DNA from: a virus
Length of the DNA: 53,273 bases
Virus record (IMG/VR): IMGVR_UViG_3300033553_000194
Span: 1 to 53,273 of that record
Reading direction: 5' to 3' (one strand)
In this document: positions 7,132-15,977 of the stretch, piece after piece
Numbering within the stretch: the first letter of the stretch is position 1
Layout: each line of letters starts with the position of its first letter
Notes under the pieces: generated by a model
What the model was told of the DNA's origin: nothing
Databases searched by the model: none
The model's input: only the letters and a program-made list of their open reading frames with translations
Program-made: the position numbers and the translations under genes

Positions 7132-7700
7132 TCAAGCCGATGAAGCCAAAGAAGTGCAAGGCCTGCAGCGCTGTGTTTTTGCCGTCACGCCCAATGCAGG
7201 CCACGTGCCCAACCGTGGATTGTTCTGTCGTCCACGGCAAGGCGCTACAAGCCAAGAAGGCAAAGGCCGAGGCCAAGCAGATACGAGAGCGCATCCAGTT
7301 GATCAAGCCTCGATCGCAACTGGTGAGAGAGGCGCAGGCAGCATTTAACGCGTGGATTCGTGAGCGTGACGCGGATCTGCCGTGCATCAGTTGCGGGCGT
7401 CACCACGGCGGGCAGTGGCACGCTGGGCATTACCTCAGCACAGGGGCCCGGCCTGAACTCAGATTCGAACCGCTGAACGTGTGGAAGCAATGCCAACCCT
7501 GTAACACGCACCTACATGGAAACCTTGTGCTGTACCGGGCGGAGCTGATTCGGCGCGTTGGGATTGAAAAGGTGGAGTGGCTGGAAGGCCCGCACCTGGC
7601 CAAGCAGTGGGGCAGGGAAGAATTGATCGATCTGGCGAAGGAGTGCCGGGCGAATTTGCGCGAGTTGAAGCGTGGCGGGAAATTGGAGGTGGCGGCGTGA
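7128..7700 (+). CDS. ninG: NinG recombination protein (Rap)
   Basis: This 190-residue protein matches lambda NinG/Rap, a structure-specific endonuclease that promotes phage recombination. N-terminal Cys motifs (CKACSAVF, CPTVDC) are followed by a basic helix, then LPCISCGR and the WHAGHYLSTGARPELRFEP block with an HNH-like continuation (QCQPCNTHLHGN). It is the last gene of the rightward early operon. The first 15-bp late element begins 13 bases after its stop. Confidence 0.85.
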   Translation: MIKPMKPKKCKACSAVFLPSRPMQATCPTVDCSVVHGKALQAKKAKAEAKQIRERIQLIKPRSQLVREAQAAFNAWIRERDADLPCISCGRHHGGQWHAGHYLSTGARPELRFEPLNVWKQCQPCNTHLHGNLVLYRAELIRRVGIEKVEWLEGPHLAKQWGREELIDLAKECRANLRELKRGGKLEVAA

Positions 7701-7712
7701 TGGTCGAAGTCC

Positions 7713-7727
7713 GCGCCGTGTATGCCA
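7713..7727 (+). promoter_or_regulatory. Late-promoter-like 15-mer, copy 1
   Basis: GCGCCGTGTATGCCA, 35 bases before the GTG at 7763. It opens the late region (small membrane protein, terminase). Confidence 0.7.
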
Positions 7728-7762
7728 CCCTGCAGCCTGACCAATCAGGCAAGGATGCCGAC

Positions 7763-7930
7763 GTGAACGAAACTAGAAAGGATCTTGTTGGAACGATTTT
7801 GCTTTTGGCAGCAGCCGTCTTGTTTGCCGTGCTTCTTGACGAAAACAATCCTGTTGCGACTATCGTCGGATGCTGCTGCATCGTGTATTTGCAGGCCGTC
7901 ATTCTTTCCCGGACGCTAAAACGATGCTGA
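7763..7930 (+). CDS. Small two-segment membrane protein
   Basis: This 55-residue protein has two hydrophobic segments (about residues 9-25 and 29-47) joined by an acidic turn and ending in a basic tail. The GTG at 7763 is chosen because AAGGA lies seven bases before it and the 15-mer element lies upstream; an in-frame ATG at 7700 would place the element inside the gene. It resembles small holin-like proteins, but the lysis cassette is elsewhere, so no role is assigned. Confidence 0.55.
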   Translation: MNETRKDLVGTILLLAAAVLFAVLLDENNPVATIVGCCCIVYLQAVILSRTLKRC

Positions 7931-8472
7931 CCCCAAAGCAAGAAAACTTTTGCCTTGCGTATCTGGAGACGGGGAACGCTTCTGAGGCTTACCGGCGCGC
8001 TTACTGTGCAGAGAAGATGAAGCCGGAGACGATCAATCGAATGGGCAAGGCGATGATCGATGACCCCAAGATTGCAGCAAGGATTGCGGAACTACGCAAA
8101 CCCGTAGTAGAAAAAGTGCAGATTGGCCTAGAGCGCGTGCTGCAAGAACTCTTCAGGTTATCGACGTTCGACCCGCGCAAACTGCTGAACGATGACGGCA
8201 CACCGAAACCGCTGAATGAGCTGGACGACGATACAGCGGCGGCTATTGGCGGAATGAAGATTCGCACATTCAAGGGTGAGGATGGCGACTCGGCGGTAGT
8301 GACTGAGTACAAGCTCCCTGATAAGGGCGCAAACCTTGATCGGCTTATGAAGCATTTAGGCGGCTACGAGAAAGACAATCGCCAGAAAGCTGACGCTGTG
8401 CTGGCGCTGGTTGAGGCCGTGGCCGGGGCGAATTCTGGCGGGCCTGCGTTCCCGATCGTGCATAACAGGTAA
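7924..8472 (+). CDS. terS: Terminase small subunit
   Basis: This 182-residue protein begins LTPKQENFCLAYLETGNASE and continues AYRRAY, the DNA-binding start of the Terminase_2 family, followed by a helical oligomerisation region. It recognises the packaging site and loads the large subunit. It overlaps the end of the membrane-protein gene by seven bases; terL follows one gene later. Confidence 0.85.
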   Translation: MLTPKQENFCLAYLETGNASEAYRRAYCAEKMKPETINRMGKAMIDDPKIAARIAELRKPVVEKVQIGLERVLQELFRLSTFDPRKLLNDDGTPKPLNELDDDTAAAIGGMKIRTFKGEDGDSAVVTEYKLPDKGANLDRLMKHLGGYEKDNRQKADAVLALVEAVAGANSGGPAFPIVHNR

Positions 8473-8482
8473 GGAGATAGTG

Positions 8483-8701
8483 ATGAAATGGGAACTGATA
8501 GAGACTGCCCCTAAGATGAAGCCTATGTTGGTGACGGATGGAAAGGTTATCGTAGTATTGAAGCGTGGATATTTGGCTGGGAACGACTGGCCTGAGCCGG
8601 TCGGAGTCGGTGGGTGGGAGATGGAATTTGATTTCTGCTGGGAGGACTTGACTCACTGGATGCCGCTGCCAGCATTCCCGCATGAAAACGCAGGGACTTG
8701 A
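8483..8701 (+). CDS. DUF551-like protein
   Basis: This 72-residue protein has the DUF551 pattern: WELIETAPK at the start, a central strand with Lys/Gly, and THWMPLP near the end. AAGGAGAT precedes the ATG. Its end overlaps the start of terL. A second DUF551-like gene lies at 42723-43034. Function unknown. Confidence 0.7.
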   Translation: MKWELIETAPKMKPMLVTDGKVIVVLKRGYLAGNDWPEPVGVGGWEMEFDFCWEDLTHWMPLPAFPHENAGT

Positions 8702-10217
8702 TCCGCGCCTGAACCTTGAGCAGTGGAAAGATCCTCTTTGGCGACTTGAGAATCTGTACTGGATCAAGGACGAGAACGGACGAGAGCTGCGATTCACTTT
8801 AAACAAGTCTCAGAGACGATTGCTTGACGCTTTGTGGCTGCGCAACGTCATCCTCAAGAGCCGGCAGCAGGGGTTCTCTACATTGATCCAGGTGATGATG
8901 CTGGATATGTGTGTGTGGCGACCTAACACGAACGCCGGGATCATCCTGCAAACCATGCCGGACGCGATCAAGCTGTTCCGAGAGAAGATCAAATTCGCCT
9001 ACAACCGACTGCCGGCGCAAATCCGGGCGGCTGTTTCGGTCGTGACAGACAGCAAGACGGAGCTCGTCCTGTCAAATGGATCAAGCCTTCAGGTCGCTAC
9101 GTCGTTGCGATCTGGCACCTATCAATTCGTTCACGTCTCGGAAATGGGCAAGATCGCCCGCAAGTTCCCCGATCGGGCGATTGAAATCGTGACCGGGACA
9201 TTCCCGACTGTTCACCAAGATGGATTCTTGTTTGTCGAGAGTACCGCCGAGGGCAAAGACGGGGTGTTCTTCAAGATCGTTGGCGATGCCCGCAAGCATC
9301 AAGAGAGGGGCGCTAAATTGACCGCACTGGACTTTCGTTTTCACTTCTTCCCGTGGCATGAGGACGCCCGCAACAAGATGGATCCTGCAGGCGTTGAGAT
9401 TACGGCCGAGAACAAGGCGTACTTCAAGAAGCTCTACACCGATCATGGCATTGTCCTGGAGGCCCCACAGCGCGCGTGGTATGCCAAGACAAAACAGGTT
9501 CTTGATACGGCCGGCAAGGATGATGCAATGCGGCGCGAGCATCCAAGCTTTCCGGACGAGGCTTTTGAGGTCGCGGTAGATGGCCAGATATTCGGCCGGC
9601 AAATGGCGCTGCTACGCTCTCAGCATCGCATTACGCAAGTGCCGGCATTGCCCGAGCCCGTCAATACGTTTTGGGACTTGGGCCACAACGACATCAATTC
9701 GATCTGGTTCCACCAATCAGCGCCAGGCGGTGAGCATCGTTTCATTGATTATGAAGAGGGCTTCGCGCTTGGACTGGAGCATTACGTCAAAGAGGTTCGG
9801 GCGCGCGGCTATGTGATGGGCAAATGGGTTCTTCCGCATGATGCGGAGTACAAGAACATCGTCAATAAGAGCCCAAAGGAGCGATTGATCGAGCTGGGCG
9901 TGCCGCCCGTTGATATTGTGATTGTGCCTCGCTGTGAGACAAAGACCGGCGCAATCGAGCAGGCGCGCAAGATGTTGCCGCGCTGTGTGTTTGATGCGGA
10001 GCGCTGCGCGAAAGGTTTGACCCATTTGGACAATTACGTGTGGAAGTGGGACAAGGCAAACGGGTGCTGGCGGCAAGAGCCGTTGCACAACGACGCATCC
10101 AACGGGGCGGACGCGTACATGCAGTTTGCGCAGGCTTGGGACTCAATCCCGGCGGGCGGCGTAAGGCAGCAAACAAAGACGGCCGCGCGCCGTCGTGGGT
10201 CTCCGATGGCGATCTGA
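8682..10217 (+). CDS. terL: Terminase large subunit
   Basis: This 511-residue packaging motor combines ATPase and nuclease. A Walker A variant is at residues 57-67 (ILKSRQQGFST), Walker B with catalytic Glu near 149-157 (FVHVSEMGK), and the RNase-H-fold nuclease begins with the acidic residue in FWDLGHND near 332. A second acidic site is in DAEYKN near 394. Length and motifs fit a P22/headful-type terminase, in line with a circularly permuted genome, though the packaging mode is inferred. It starts inside the end of the DUF551 gene. Confidence 0.9.
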   Translation: MKTQGLDPRLNLEQWKDPLWRLENLYWIKDENGRELRFTLNKSQRRLLDALWLRNVILKSRQQGFSTLIQVMMLDMCVWRPNTNAGIILQTMPDAIKLFREKIKFAYNRLPAQIRAAVSVVTDSKTELVLSNGSSLQVATSLRSGTYQFVHVSEMGKIARKFPDRAIEIVTGTFPTVHQDGFLFVESTAEGKDGVFFKIVGDARKHQERGAKLTALDFRFHFFPWHEDARNKMDPAGVEITAENKAYFKKLYTDHGIVLEAPQRAWYAKTKQVLDTAGKDDAMRREHPSFPDEAFEVAVDGQIFGRQMALLRSQHRITQVPALPEPVNTFWDLGHNDINSIWFHQSAPGGEHRFIDYEEGFALGLEHYVKEVRARGYVMGKWVLPHDAEYKNIVNKSPKERLIELGVPPVDIVIVPRCETKTGAIEQARKMLPRCVFDAERCAKGLTHLDNYVWKWDKANGCWRQEPLHNDASNGADAYMQFAQAWDSIPAGGVRQQTKTAARRRGSPMAI

Positions 10218-10222
10218 TCCTC

Positions 10223-10237
10223 GCGCCGTGTATGGCA
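10223..10237 (+). promoter_or_regulatory. Late-promoter-like 15-mer, copy 2
   Basis: GCGCCGTGTATGGCA, 33 bases before the ATG at 10271, in the short gap between terL and the next gene. Confidence 0.7.
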
Positions 10238-10270
10238 TCGTTCGCTGCAAATCAGCAGTGAGGCCCGCGC

Positions 10271-10711
10271 ATGAGCGTTAGCATCGATACCCGAAAAGCC
10301 CATCTTGTTCGCCAGCATGGCGACATTACGGCGCTCTACACATGGATCAATGACGAGCGATCGCTTGTCTTGATTCCTACATTCCGCAAGTCTGGCTGGT
10401 ACGTTGTTTGCGATTCATCCGCATTCAAGTACGACGACGATGCCTATCTGATGCGTCAGGCGCTTATTGCGTGCGACGTGATGGGGTTCGGCGACTCTCC
10501 GGGAACCGCGTTCCGCATTGCCAAGATCATTGTTGAAGGCCTGCCGGATCTGGTGTTGATGCCGCCGCAACCTAATGACATGGTTGAGGCTGCCGTCAGG
10601 GAATTGCGCAAGCTTGGCGAGATGCGTTGTGTGGATGGCGATGGAAACGTTATTGGCCATGAAAACGTGATGGCCCCATCAACCGCTATTTCAACGGACT
10701 TTACCGTATGA
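10271..10711 (+). CDS. Unknown late protein between terminase and portal
   Basis: This 146-residue protein is mixed alpha/beta, with LVLIPTFRKSGWYVVCDSSA in its first half and a helical second half. No family recognised. It is read from copy 2 of the 15-mer and ends in an ATGA overlap with the portal gene, so it is probably a virion or assembly protein. Confidence 0.6.
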   Translation: MSVSIDTRKAHLVRQHGDITALYTWINDERSLVLIPTFRKSGWYVVCDSSAFKYDDDAYLMRQALIACDVMGFGDSPGTAFRIAKIIVEGLPDLVLMPPQPNDMVEAAVRELRKLGEMRCVDGDGNVIGHENVMAPSTAISTDFTV

Positions 10712-13101
10712 GCCCCGATAATTTCCGTGCGATGCGCAATCGCGCGCCCGGTGATTCGTTCATGTCCGGGCTTGAGCATTCGGCGTCTGCCGAGTTTGAG
10801 ATGCCCGTTGATCCGCTGGATTCGCCTGAAAGCCTTGCTCTGCACAAGAAATTACTTGGCTGGTACTTCATGGAGCGCGACCGTCAGGCCGAGAATCGCC
10901 TGGAGATGGCGACCGACTGTGATTTTTACGACAACCAGCAGTGGGACGAGGACGACGCTCAAGCAGTCCGGGCTCGCGGGCAAATGCCGCTTGTCTATAA
11001 CGAGATTGCCCCGGTAATGGATTGGCTGATCGGCACCGAGCGGCGATCGCGCGTTGATTGGAGCATCCTGCCGCGCACCGAAGATGATGTTGAGAACGCA
11101 TCAATCAAAACCAAGCTGATGAAGTATTTAAGCGACGTGAACAAGATCCAGTTTGTTCGCTCGCAGGCGTTTGAGGATGCGATCAAGGCCGGTGTTGGCT
11201 GGATTGACGACGGCGCGCGCGATGATCCGACGCAGGAAATGGTCTATACCCGCTATGAGGATTGGCGCAATGTGCTGTGGGATTCTGCCGGCTCCTATGA
11301 TCTTGGCCTGAGTGATGCCCGCTACATTTTCCGCTGGCGCGATGTGGATGAAGATGTGGCTGAGATGATGTTCGAAGGCCGTCAGCATCTTATTCGGGAG
11401 GCGATGGAGGATCACGACGCCTTCAGTTCTTCGAGCGACGACGAATTTTCTGGATCGCAATTCGATGCAACAGGGGTTGGGTATGTTGCCAAGGGCTCGG
11501 GCGTGGCGGGCGCGATGGATTCACGCCGCCGCCGTGTCCGGCTGATTGAGGCGCAATTCAAGATCCCCACGCGAATGAAGATTGTCACGAGCGGCATGTT
11601 TAAGGGCTCGATGATCCACCCGAATGACGAGCGGCTTTTGTCGCTGGCCATGCAAGACCGCGCGGACATTATCGACAAGGTAACGATGCGCACGCATTTC
11701 GCGGTGATGACGCAAAAGGGGCTGCTTGCCTTGGCACCGTCAATCTACCGGCACAACCGCTACACGCTGACGCCAATCTGGTGTTATCGCCGTGGTCGTG
11801 ATCGCCTGCCGTATGGCGCGGGTCGTCGGATTCGCGATGGTCAAAAGGATTTGAACAAGCGCGCATCCAAGGCGCTGCACATCTTCAACAGCAACCAGGT
11901 GATTCATGAGACAGGGGCGATTGCCGACCTGGACAAATTCATGGATGAGCTGGGTCGGCCGGATGGCGAGCTTGAGGTAACGGGTGGTGCGCTCTCTGGT
12001 GGCCGCGTGCAGATCCGCCGCGATTCTGAAATGGCGAACGGACAACTTCAGATGATGCAATTGGCTGCGGAGAAGATCCAGCGCAGCGCAGGCGTCAATG
12101 ATGACAACCGTGGCATTCAGACAAACGCATCAAGCGGAGAGGCGATCAAGGCCCGTCAGCAGCAGGGGTCTGTCGTCAATACGCAGTGCTTCGACAATCT
12201 GCGGCTCGCGACTCAGATCAGCGGCGAAAAGCGTTTGAGCGTGGCTGAGCAGTTCATGACCCAGGAGCGGGTTGTGCGCCTGACGGGCAGCAAAGACAGT
12301 ATTGAGTGGGTCAAGATCAATCAACCTGTACAAAACCCGGATGGGTCTGTAAGCATCCTGAACGACATCACGTCGAGTCAGGCTGATTTTGTCGTGGCTG
12401 AGCAGGACTATGCCGGGACGATGCGGCAAGTGATGTTCGAATCGATGTCGGCAATGGCGTCACGGATGCCGCCTGATGTAGCGATGCGGCTCTACATCAT
12501 CGCTATGGACTTCAGCGACATGGCGAACAAGGCCGAGATTGTTGATGCGATGCGCAAGGTGATTGGCGAGCGCGATCCAAACCAAGAGCCGTCGCCCGAA
12601 GAACAGCAGGCCGCACAGCAGGAGGCGCAAGCCAAGCAAGACGCTATGGATATGCAGCGCCAGACCAATGCGGCGATGCTGGCCAAGGCTCAAGGCGAGG
12701 CGCGCAAGATCAACGCGGACGCGGCAAAGGCCGAGTCGGACGTTCAGGGCGGAGGCGAAGGCCTGCAGATCAATGAAATTCGGGCCGCAGCAGATCGCGA
12801 GATTGAGGCCTTATCGGCGAAGCTGCAGGACATGCAGCGCGATTACGCCTCGCAAATACTGACGATCAAGAAGGATAGCGACACTCGACTTGAGATCGCT
12901 CGCATCGATCAGGAGACGAAGCTGCGCGTCGCTGAGATTGAGCGCGTGCACGATCAGCGACTGGTGGCACTGCAAAACAAGATTTCCGTACTGGCCAATG
13001 CGCTCTCATCAAGCCGCGCAGAAGAGGCCGGCGAGCCTGAAACCACGTTTCAACCCGTAGCAACCGACGCCCAGGAAGGCAAAGGAGATTTGAATGTCTG
13101 A
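10708..13101 (+). CDS. Portal protein (P22-like)
   Basis: This 797-residue protein forms the dodecameric ring through which DNA enters and leaves the head. The P22-type portal core spans about residues 40-560 (WDEDDAQAVRARGQMPLVYN, then NEIAPVMDWLIGTERRSR, and the stem region AGVNDDNRGIQTNASSGEAI). A long Gln/Ala/Glu coiled coil follows (about 625-770), matching the extended barrel of P22-type portals. It lies between terminase and scaffold genes. Overlaps: ATGA upstream, eight bases downstream. Confidence 0.88.
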   Translation: MSPDNFRAMRNRAPGDSFMSGLEHSASAEFEMPVDPLDSPESLALHKKLLGWYFMERDRQAENRLEMATDCDFYDNQQWDEDDAQAVRARGQMPLVYNEIAPVMDWLIGTERRSRVDWSILPRTEDDVENASIKTKLMKYLSDVNKIQFVRSQAFEDAIKAGVGWIDDGARDDPTQEMVYTRYEDWRNVLWDSAGSYDLGLSDARYIFRWRDVDEDVAEMMFEGRQHLIREAMEDHDAFSSSSDDEFSGSQFDATGVGYVAKGSGVAGAMDSRRRRVRLIEAQFKIPTRMKIVTSGMFKGSMIHPNDERLLSLAMQDRADIIDKVTMRTHFAVMTQKGLLALAPSIYRHNRYTLTPIWCYRRGRDRLPYGAGRRIRDGQKDLNKRASKALHIFNSNQVIHETGAIADLDKFMDELGRPDGELEVTGGALSGGRVQIRRDSEMANGQLQMMQLAAEKIQRSAGVNDDNRGIQTNASSGEAIKARQQQGSVVNTQCFDNLRLATQISGEKRLSVAEQFMTQERVVRLTGSKDSIEWVKINQPVQNPDGSVSILNDITSSQADFVVAEQDYAGTMRQVMFESMSAMASRMPPDVAMRLYIIAMDFSDMANKAEIVDAMRKVIGERDPNQEPSPEEQQAAQQEAQAKQDAMDMQRQTNAAMLAKAQGEARKINADAAKAESDVQGGGEGLQINEIRAAADREIEALSAKLQDMQRDYASQILTIKKDSDTRLEIARIDQETKLRVAEIERVHDQRLVALQNKISVLANALSSSRAEEAGEPETTFQPVATDAQEGKGDLNV

Positions 13102-13987
13102 ACAACTAGACCCACACCTGTTATCGCTGATGTCAGAAGATGAGCGCGCCGCGCTGCAAGAGCTGCAGGATGACGATGAGGCGATGGAGGCTATCGCTAA
13201 CGCGGACAGCATGAGCGAGGATGAACTGAAAGCCGCGCTGGCTGGCAAAGATGACGACAAGCCCGAGGCCGAAGAAAAGGAATCCAAGGCTGAAGAGCCG
13301 GCTATACAGGCCGCGCCAGAAGCTACGGAGCCCGAAGAAACGTTCCGCCCGGTACTGCGCGCCGACCTTCCAGCTAATGCGACACAGATCCGAGAGCAGC
13401 TTCAAGCGCAGCAGGACGAGAATGAGCGCAAGTTTCGTGAAGGTGACATCGACTTTGACGCCTATAAATCATTCGATCGAAATGCTTCGGCTCAGATCAA
13501 GGAGATTGAGGCGCGTGAGTTGCAGGCCCGAATCTATCAGGACTCCGAGCAGCAAACCGCTACGCAGGAATGGCATTTTACCGTCAAGCAGTTCATGAAG
13601 TCCGCGAAGGCTAGTGATGGCATTGACTACGCGGCCGATCAAACGCTGAATTCAGAGCTCGATATGTTCACCAAGGCGCTCGCCTCAGATCCGAAGAATG
13701 CAGACCGCGACGGTGACTGGTTCTTGAACGAGGCGCATAAGCGCGTTCTGACTTTGCGCGGTATCACGCCAAAAGCAAAGCAGTCGGACATAAAGGCCGA
13801 GGTGAATGCAAGCCGCAAGCCGCCTGTCGCATCGATTCCGAAAAGCATTGGCGATCTTCCAGGCGGTGAGCAAGACATTGGGCAAGGCGAGTTTGCTGCG
13901 GTCGATAAACTTTCTGGCGACGCCTACGAGCGTGCGCTGGCAAAGATGTCGCCAGATCAACGCAATCGCTACCTGGCCGCGTCTTGA
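13094..13987 (+). CDS. Scaffold-like / capsid assembly protein
   Basis: A 297-residue, very acidic, helical protein (N-terminal Asp/Glu-rich, then a coiled-coil region with REQLQAQQDENERKFREGD). It has the composition, length and place (between portal and major capsid protein) of a scaffolding protein that shapes the procapsid and leaves or is cut before packaging. No sequence family is certain. Confidence 0.7.
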   Translation: MSEQLDPHLLSLMSEDERAALQELQDDDEAMEAIANADSMSEDELKAALAGKDDDKPEAEEKESKAEEPAIQAAPEATEPEETFRPVLRADLPANATQIREQLQAQQDENERKFREGDIDFDAYKSFDRNASAQIKEIEARELQARIYQDSEQQTATQEWHFTVKQFMKSAKASDGIDYAADQTLNSELDMFTKALASDPKNADRDGDWFLNEAHKRVLTLRGITPKAKQSDIKAEVNASRKPPVASIPKSIGDLPGGEQDIGQGEFAAVDKLSGDAYERALAKMSPDQRNRYLAAS

Positions 13988-13990
13988 TTC

Positions 13991-14176
13991 ATGGAAACAG
14001 ATCATGACTTCGGGTGCTTGACGCTGGATGTTCGCGCCGGGGAGGTGGTCGTGCTCGACGGCGGGGCGATCACCATTGATGTACTGGAAAAGAGCGGGCG
14101 CACCGCAAGGCTGCGCGTTCATGCGCCACGCTCGATGATGATTGAAAAAAAGGAAACGGTTGAGCCTTCGCGTTAA
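13991..14176 (+). CDS. CsrA-like RNA-binding regulator
   Basis: This 61-residue protein aligns by eye with CsrA/RsmA. After a short leader it has LTLDVRAGEVVVL (cf. LTRRVGETLMIG), GAITIDVLEKSGRTARLRV (cf. VTVTVLGVKGNQVRIGV) and HAPRSMMIEKKE (cf. NAPKEVSVHREE). CsrA dimers bind GGA motifs near ribosome sites and change translation. One copy lies between the scaffold and major capsid genes, so it may tune capsid expression or host carbon-storage control. The N-terminal Arg of the RNA-binding strand is changed (TLDVRAGE), so activity is uncertain. Confidence 0.7.
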   Translation: METDHDFGCLTLDVRAGEVVVLDGGAITIDVLEKSGRTARLRVHAPRSMMIEKKETVEPSR

Positions 14177-14184
14177 TGGCGCTC

Positions 14185-14199
14185 GCGCCGTGCATGCTA
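14185..14199 (+). promoter_or_regulatory. Late-promoter-like 15-mer, copy 3
   Basis: GCGCCGTGCATGCTA, 71 bases before the major capsid gene, the longest leader of the set. Confidence 0.65.
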
Positions 14200-14270
14200 C
14201 AAAGTAACCGCAAGACATTGGTGCGCTGGAGTGCGCCTTGTGAGCAATTCCAACTCTCAAGGAGCATTTT

Positions 14271-15386
14271 ATGGCACGAACTGTTATCGGGGTGAATGAC
14301 CCCAAAGCGGTAAAAAAGTGGAGCGGCGCACTGGCATTTGATGTCAGCGCCATGTCTTTCTTCCAGCGTAAGTTCATGGGTTCTGGATCGGAAGCTTCGA
14401 CCCCGATCCAGATTCACACCGACCTTGAAAGCGACGCTGGCGAGGTCATCAACTATGACCTGGTGGCCGAGCTTCGCATGGAGCCCATCGAAGGCGAGGA
14501 CATTCTTGAAGGTCGCGAAGAAGCTCAGCGCTTCTATACCGACTCGATCTATGTTGATCAGGCTCGCGTTGGTGCAAACACGGGTGGCCGGATGACGCGC
14601 AAGCGCACGCTGCATAACCTGCGGGCTATCGCCAAGCGCCAACAGGCCGCCTGGTGGGCACGTCTGCAAGATGAGCTGATGTTCATCTACCTGTCTGGCG
14701 CGCGCGGCACAAACGCCAATTTCATTACACGCCTCGGCTACCAAGGCCGGGCCGGCAATGCTTTGCGTGCGCCGGATGCTGAGCATCAATTGTTCGGCAA
14801 TGACGCGACTGCGACCGCCAACATCGATTCTGCGGATAAGTTCGGCAAGGCGCTGCTTGATCGTGCAGTGACCCGCGCATCGATGCAGGGCGGCGGTGCT
14901 GACAACGTGGCGAGCATGCAGCCGTGCAAGATCGACGGCGAAGAGTATTTCGTCTGTGTGATGTCACCCCTGCAGGAGAACGATCTGCGCAACGAGCTCG
15001 GCGGCGCTGGCTGGCTGGATCTGCAAAAGGCTGCTGCGGCAGCTGATGGCAAGAACTCAGCCATCTTCAAGAGCGCGCTTGGCATGTATCGCGGCGTGGT
15101 GCTGCATGCCCATCGCAATGTGATCCGCTACAAGGGCGGCGCTGGTAACGCAGTGGATTGCGCTCGCGCGCTGTTCATGGGCGTACAGGCCGGTGTAATG
15201 GCCTACGGCTCTCCTGGTACGAGCTTGCGCTACGACTGGTTTGAAGAGGCCCGCGACAATGGCGACAAGGTTGTTATTTCGTCCAGCTCGATTTTCGGCA
15301 CCAAGAAAACCGGCTTCACGATGGATGACGGCATTGTCAAAGACTTCGGCGTTATGGCGCTGGATACTGCGGCCGCCGTGGTCTAA
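14271..15386 (+). CDS. Major capsid protein (N4-gp56 family)
   Basis: This 371-residue protein matches the N4 gp56-type coat family: an early KKWSGALAFDVSAMSFFQRKF block, then GQ-poor strands with MTRKRTLHNLRAIAKRQQAA, EYFVCVMSPLQENDLRNE and YKGGAGNAVDCARALFMGVQA. It has an AAGGAG ribosome site and its own 15-mer element, as expected for the most abundant virion protein. It is the shell subunit, HK97-like in fold for the family. Confidence 0.88.
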   Translation: MARTVIGVNDPKAVKKWSGALAFDVSAMSFFQRKFMGSGSEASTPIQIHTDLESDAGEVINYDLVAELRMEPIEGEDILEGREEAQRFYTDSIYVDQARVGANTGGRMTRKRTLHNLRAIAKRQQAAWWARLQDELMFIYLSGARGTNANFITRLGYQGRAGNALRAPDAEHQLFGNDATATANIDSADKFGKALLDRAVTRASMQGGGADNVASMQPCKIDGEEYFVCVMSPLQENDLRNELGGAGWLDLQKAAAAADGKNSAIFKSALGMYRGVVLHAHRNVIRYKGGAGNAVDCARALFMGVQAGVMAYGSPGTSLRYDWFEEARDNGDKVVISSSSIFGTKKTGFTMDDGIVKDFGVMALDTAAAVV

Positions 15387-15392
15387 CAGCTA

Positions 15393-15412
15393 ACGGCCCG
15401 CTTCGGCGGGTC
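15393..15412 (+). terminator. Weak stem-loop after the capsid gene
   Basis: CCCGC-TTCG-GCGGG forms a short stem with a stable tetraloop but no T run. It could be an RNA-end stabiliser rather than a terminator. Confidence 0.35.
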
Positions 15413-15427
15413 TTAAAGGAGTAGTAA

Positions 15428-15904
15428 ATGGCTACGATTAAATCAAGTTTTGCCACTGGCCAGCAGGTAGTTCCAACAGGGACGGATGCAGGCCAAGAGG
15501 CTCATGTTCGCGCTGAAATTACACTGGCTGCTGCAATCGCATCCGGTGACGTTTTGGCGTTCCTCCCTCTACCAGCCGGCTACGTGGTAACCGATTGGGC
15601 GCTGGAAAACGACGACTGCGATACGGGCGCGACATTGGCCGGCTCGCTGGGTGTTCTCAATCCGGCTGGCACTGCGATTGATACTGCAGCTGCTAACGGT
15701 GGTGCATGGCTTTCCGCATCAACGGCTCTGCAGGCGGCTGCATTCACGCGCAATAACGCCCAATCTGTCGCTGTTCAGACGGCCGTAGCGCGCATGACGC
15801 CCTCCGCAACTGATCGCACGCTGGCATTTGTGGCTTCGGCTGCTGGTGCTGGTGGCGTTGGTTCCAAGGTGGCGCTGCATGTGTGGTTCAAGCCGGCGCA
15901 GTAA
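15428..15904 (+). CDS. Probable head decoration protein
   Basis: This 158-residue protein is Ala/Gly/Thr/Val-rich with no charged clusters, typical of beta-rich virion surface proteins. It lies directly after the major capsid gene, with AAAGGAG before its ATG. A Rho-independent terminator follows. The decoration role is inferred from place and composition only. Confidence 0.55.
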   Translation: MATIKSSFATGQQVVPTGTDAGQEAHVRAEITLAAAIASGDVLAFLPLPAGYVVTDWALENDDCDTGATLAGSLGVLNPAGTAIDTAAANGGAWLSASTALQAAAFTRNNAQSVAVQTAVARMTPSATDRTLAFVASAAGAGGVGSKVALHVWFKPAQ

Positions 15905-15926
15905 CAGGGTTTTCTCCTGAGCATTG

Positions 15927-15954
15927 GCGGGGTGGCAACGCCCCGCATTTTTTC
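15927..15954 (+). terminator. Rho-independent terminator after capsid genes
   Basis: A GCGGGG / CCCCGC stem (15927-15932 and 15941-15946) with an eight-base loop is followed by ATTTTTTCT. It should reduce read-through from the capsid genes into the connector and tail genes. Confidence 0.75.
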
Positions 15955-15977
15955 TCATTACTTCAAAGGATCTGCGC

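Noticed and set aside
7700-7930. ATG at 7700 as start of the small membrane protein
   Set aside because: It would put the 15-mer element inside the gene; the GTG at 7763 has AAGGA and the usual distance from the element.
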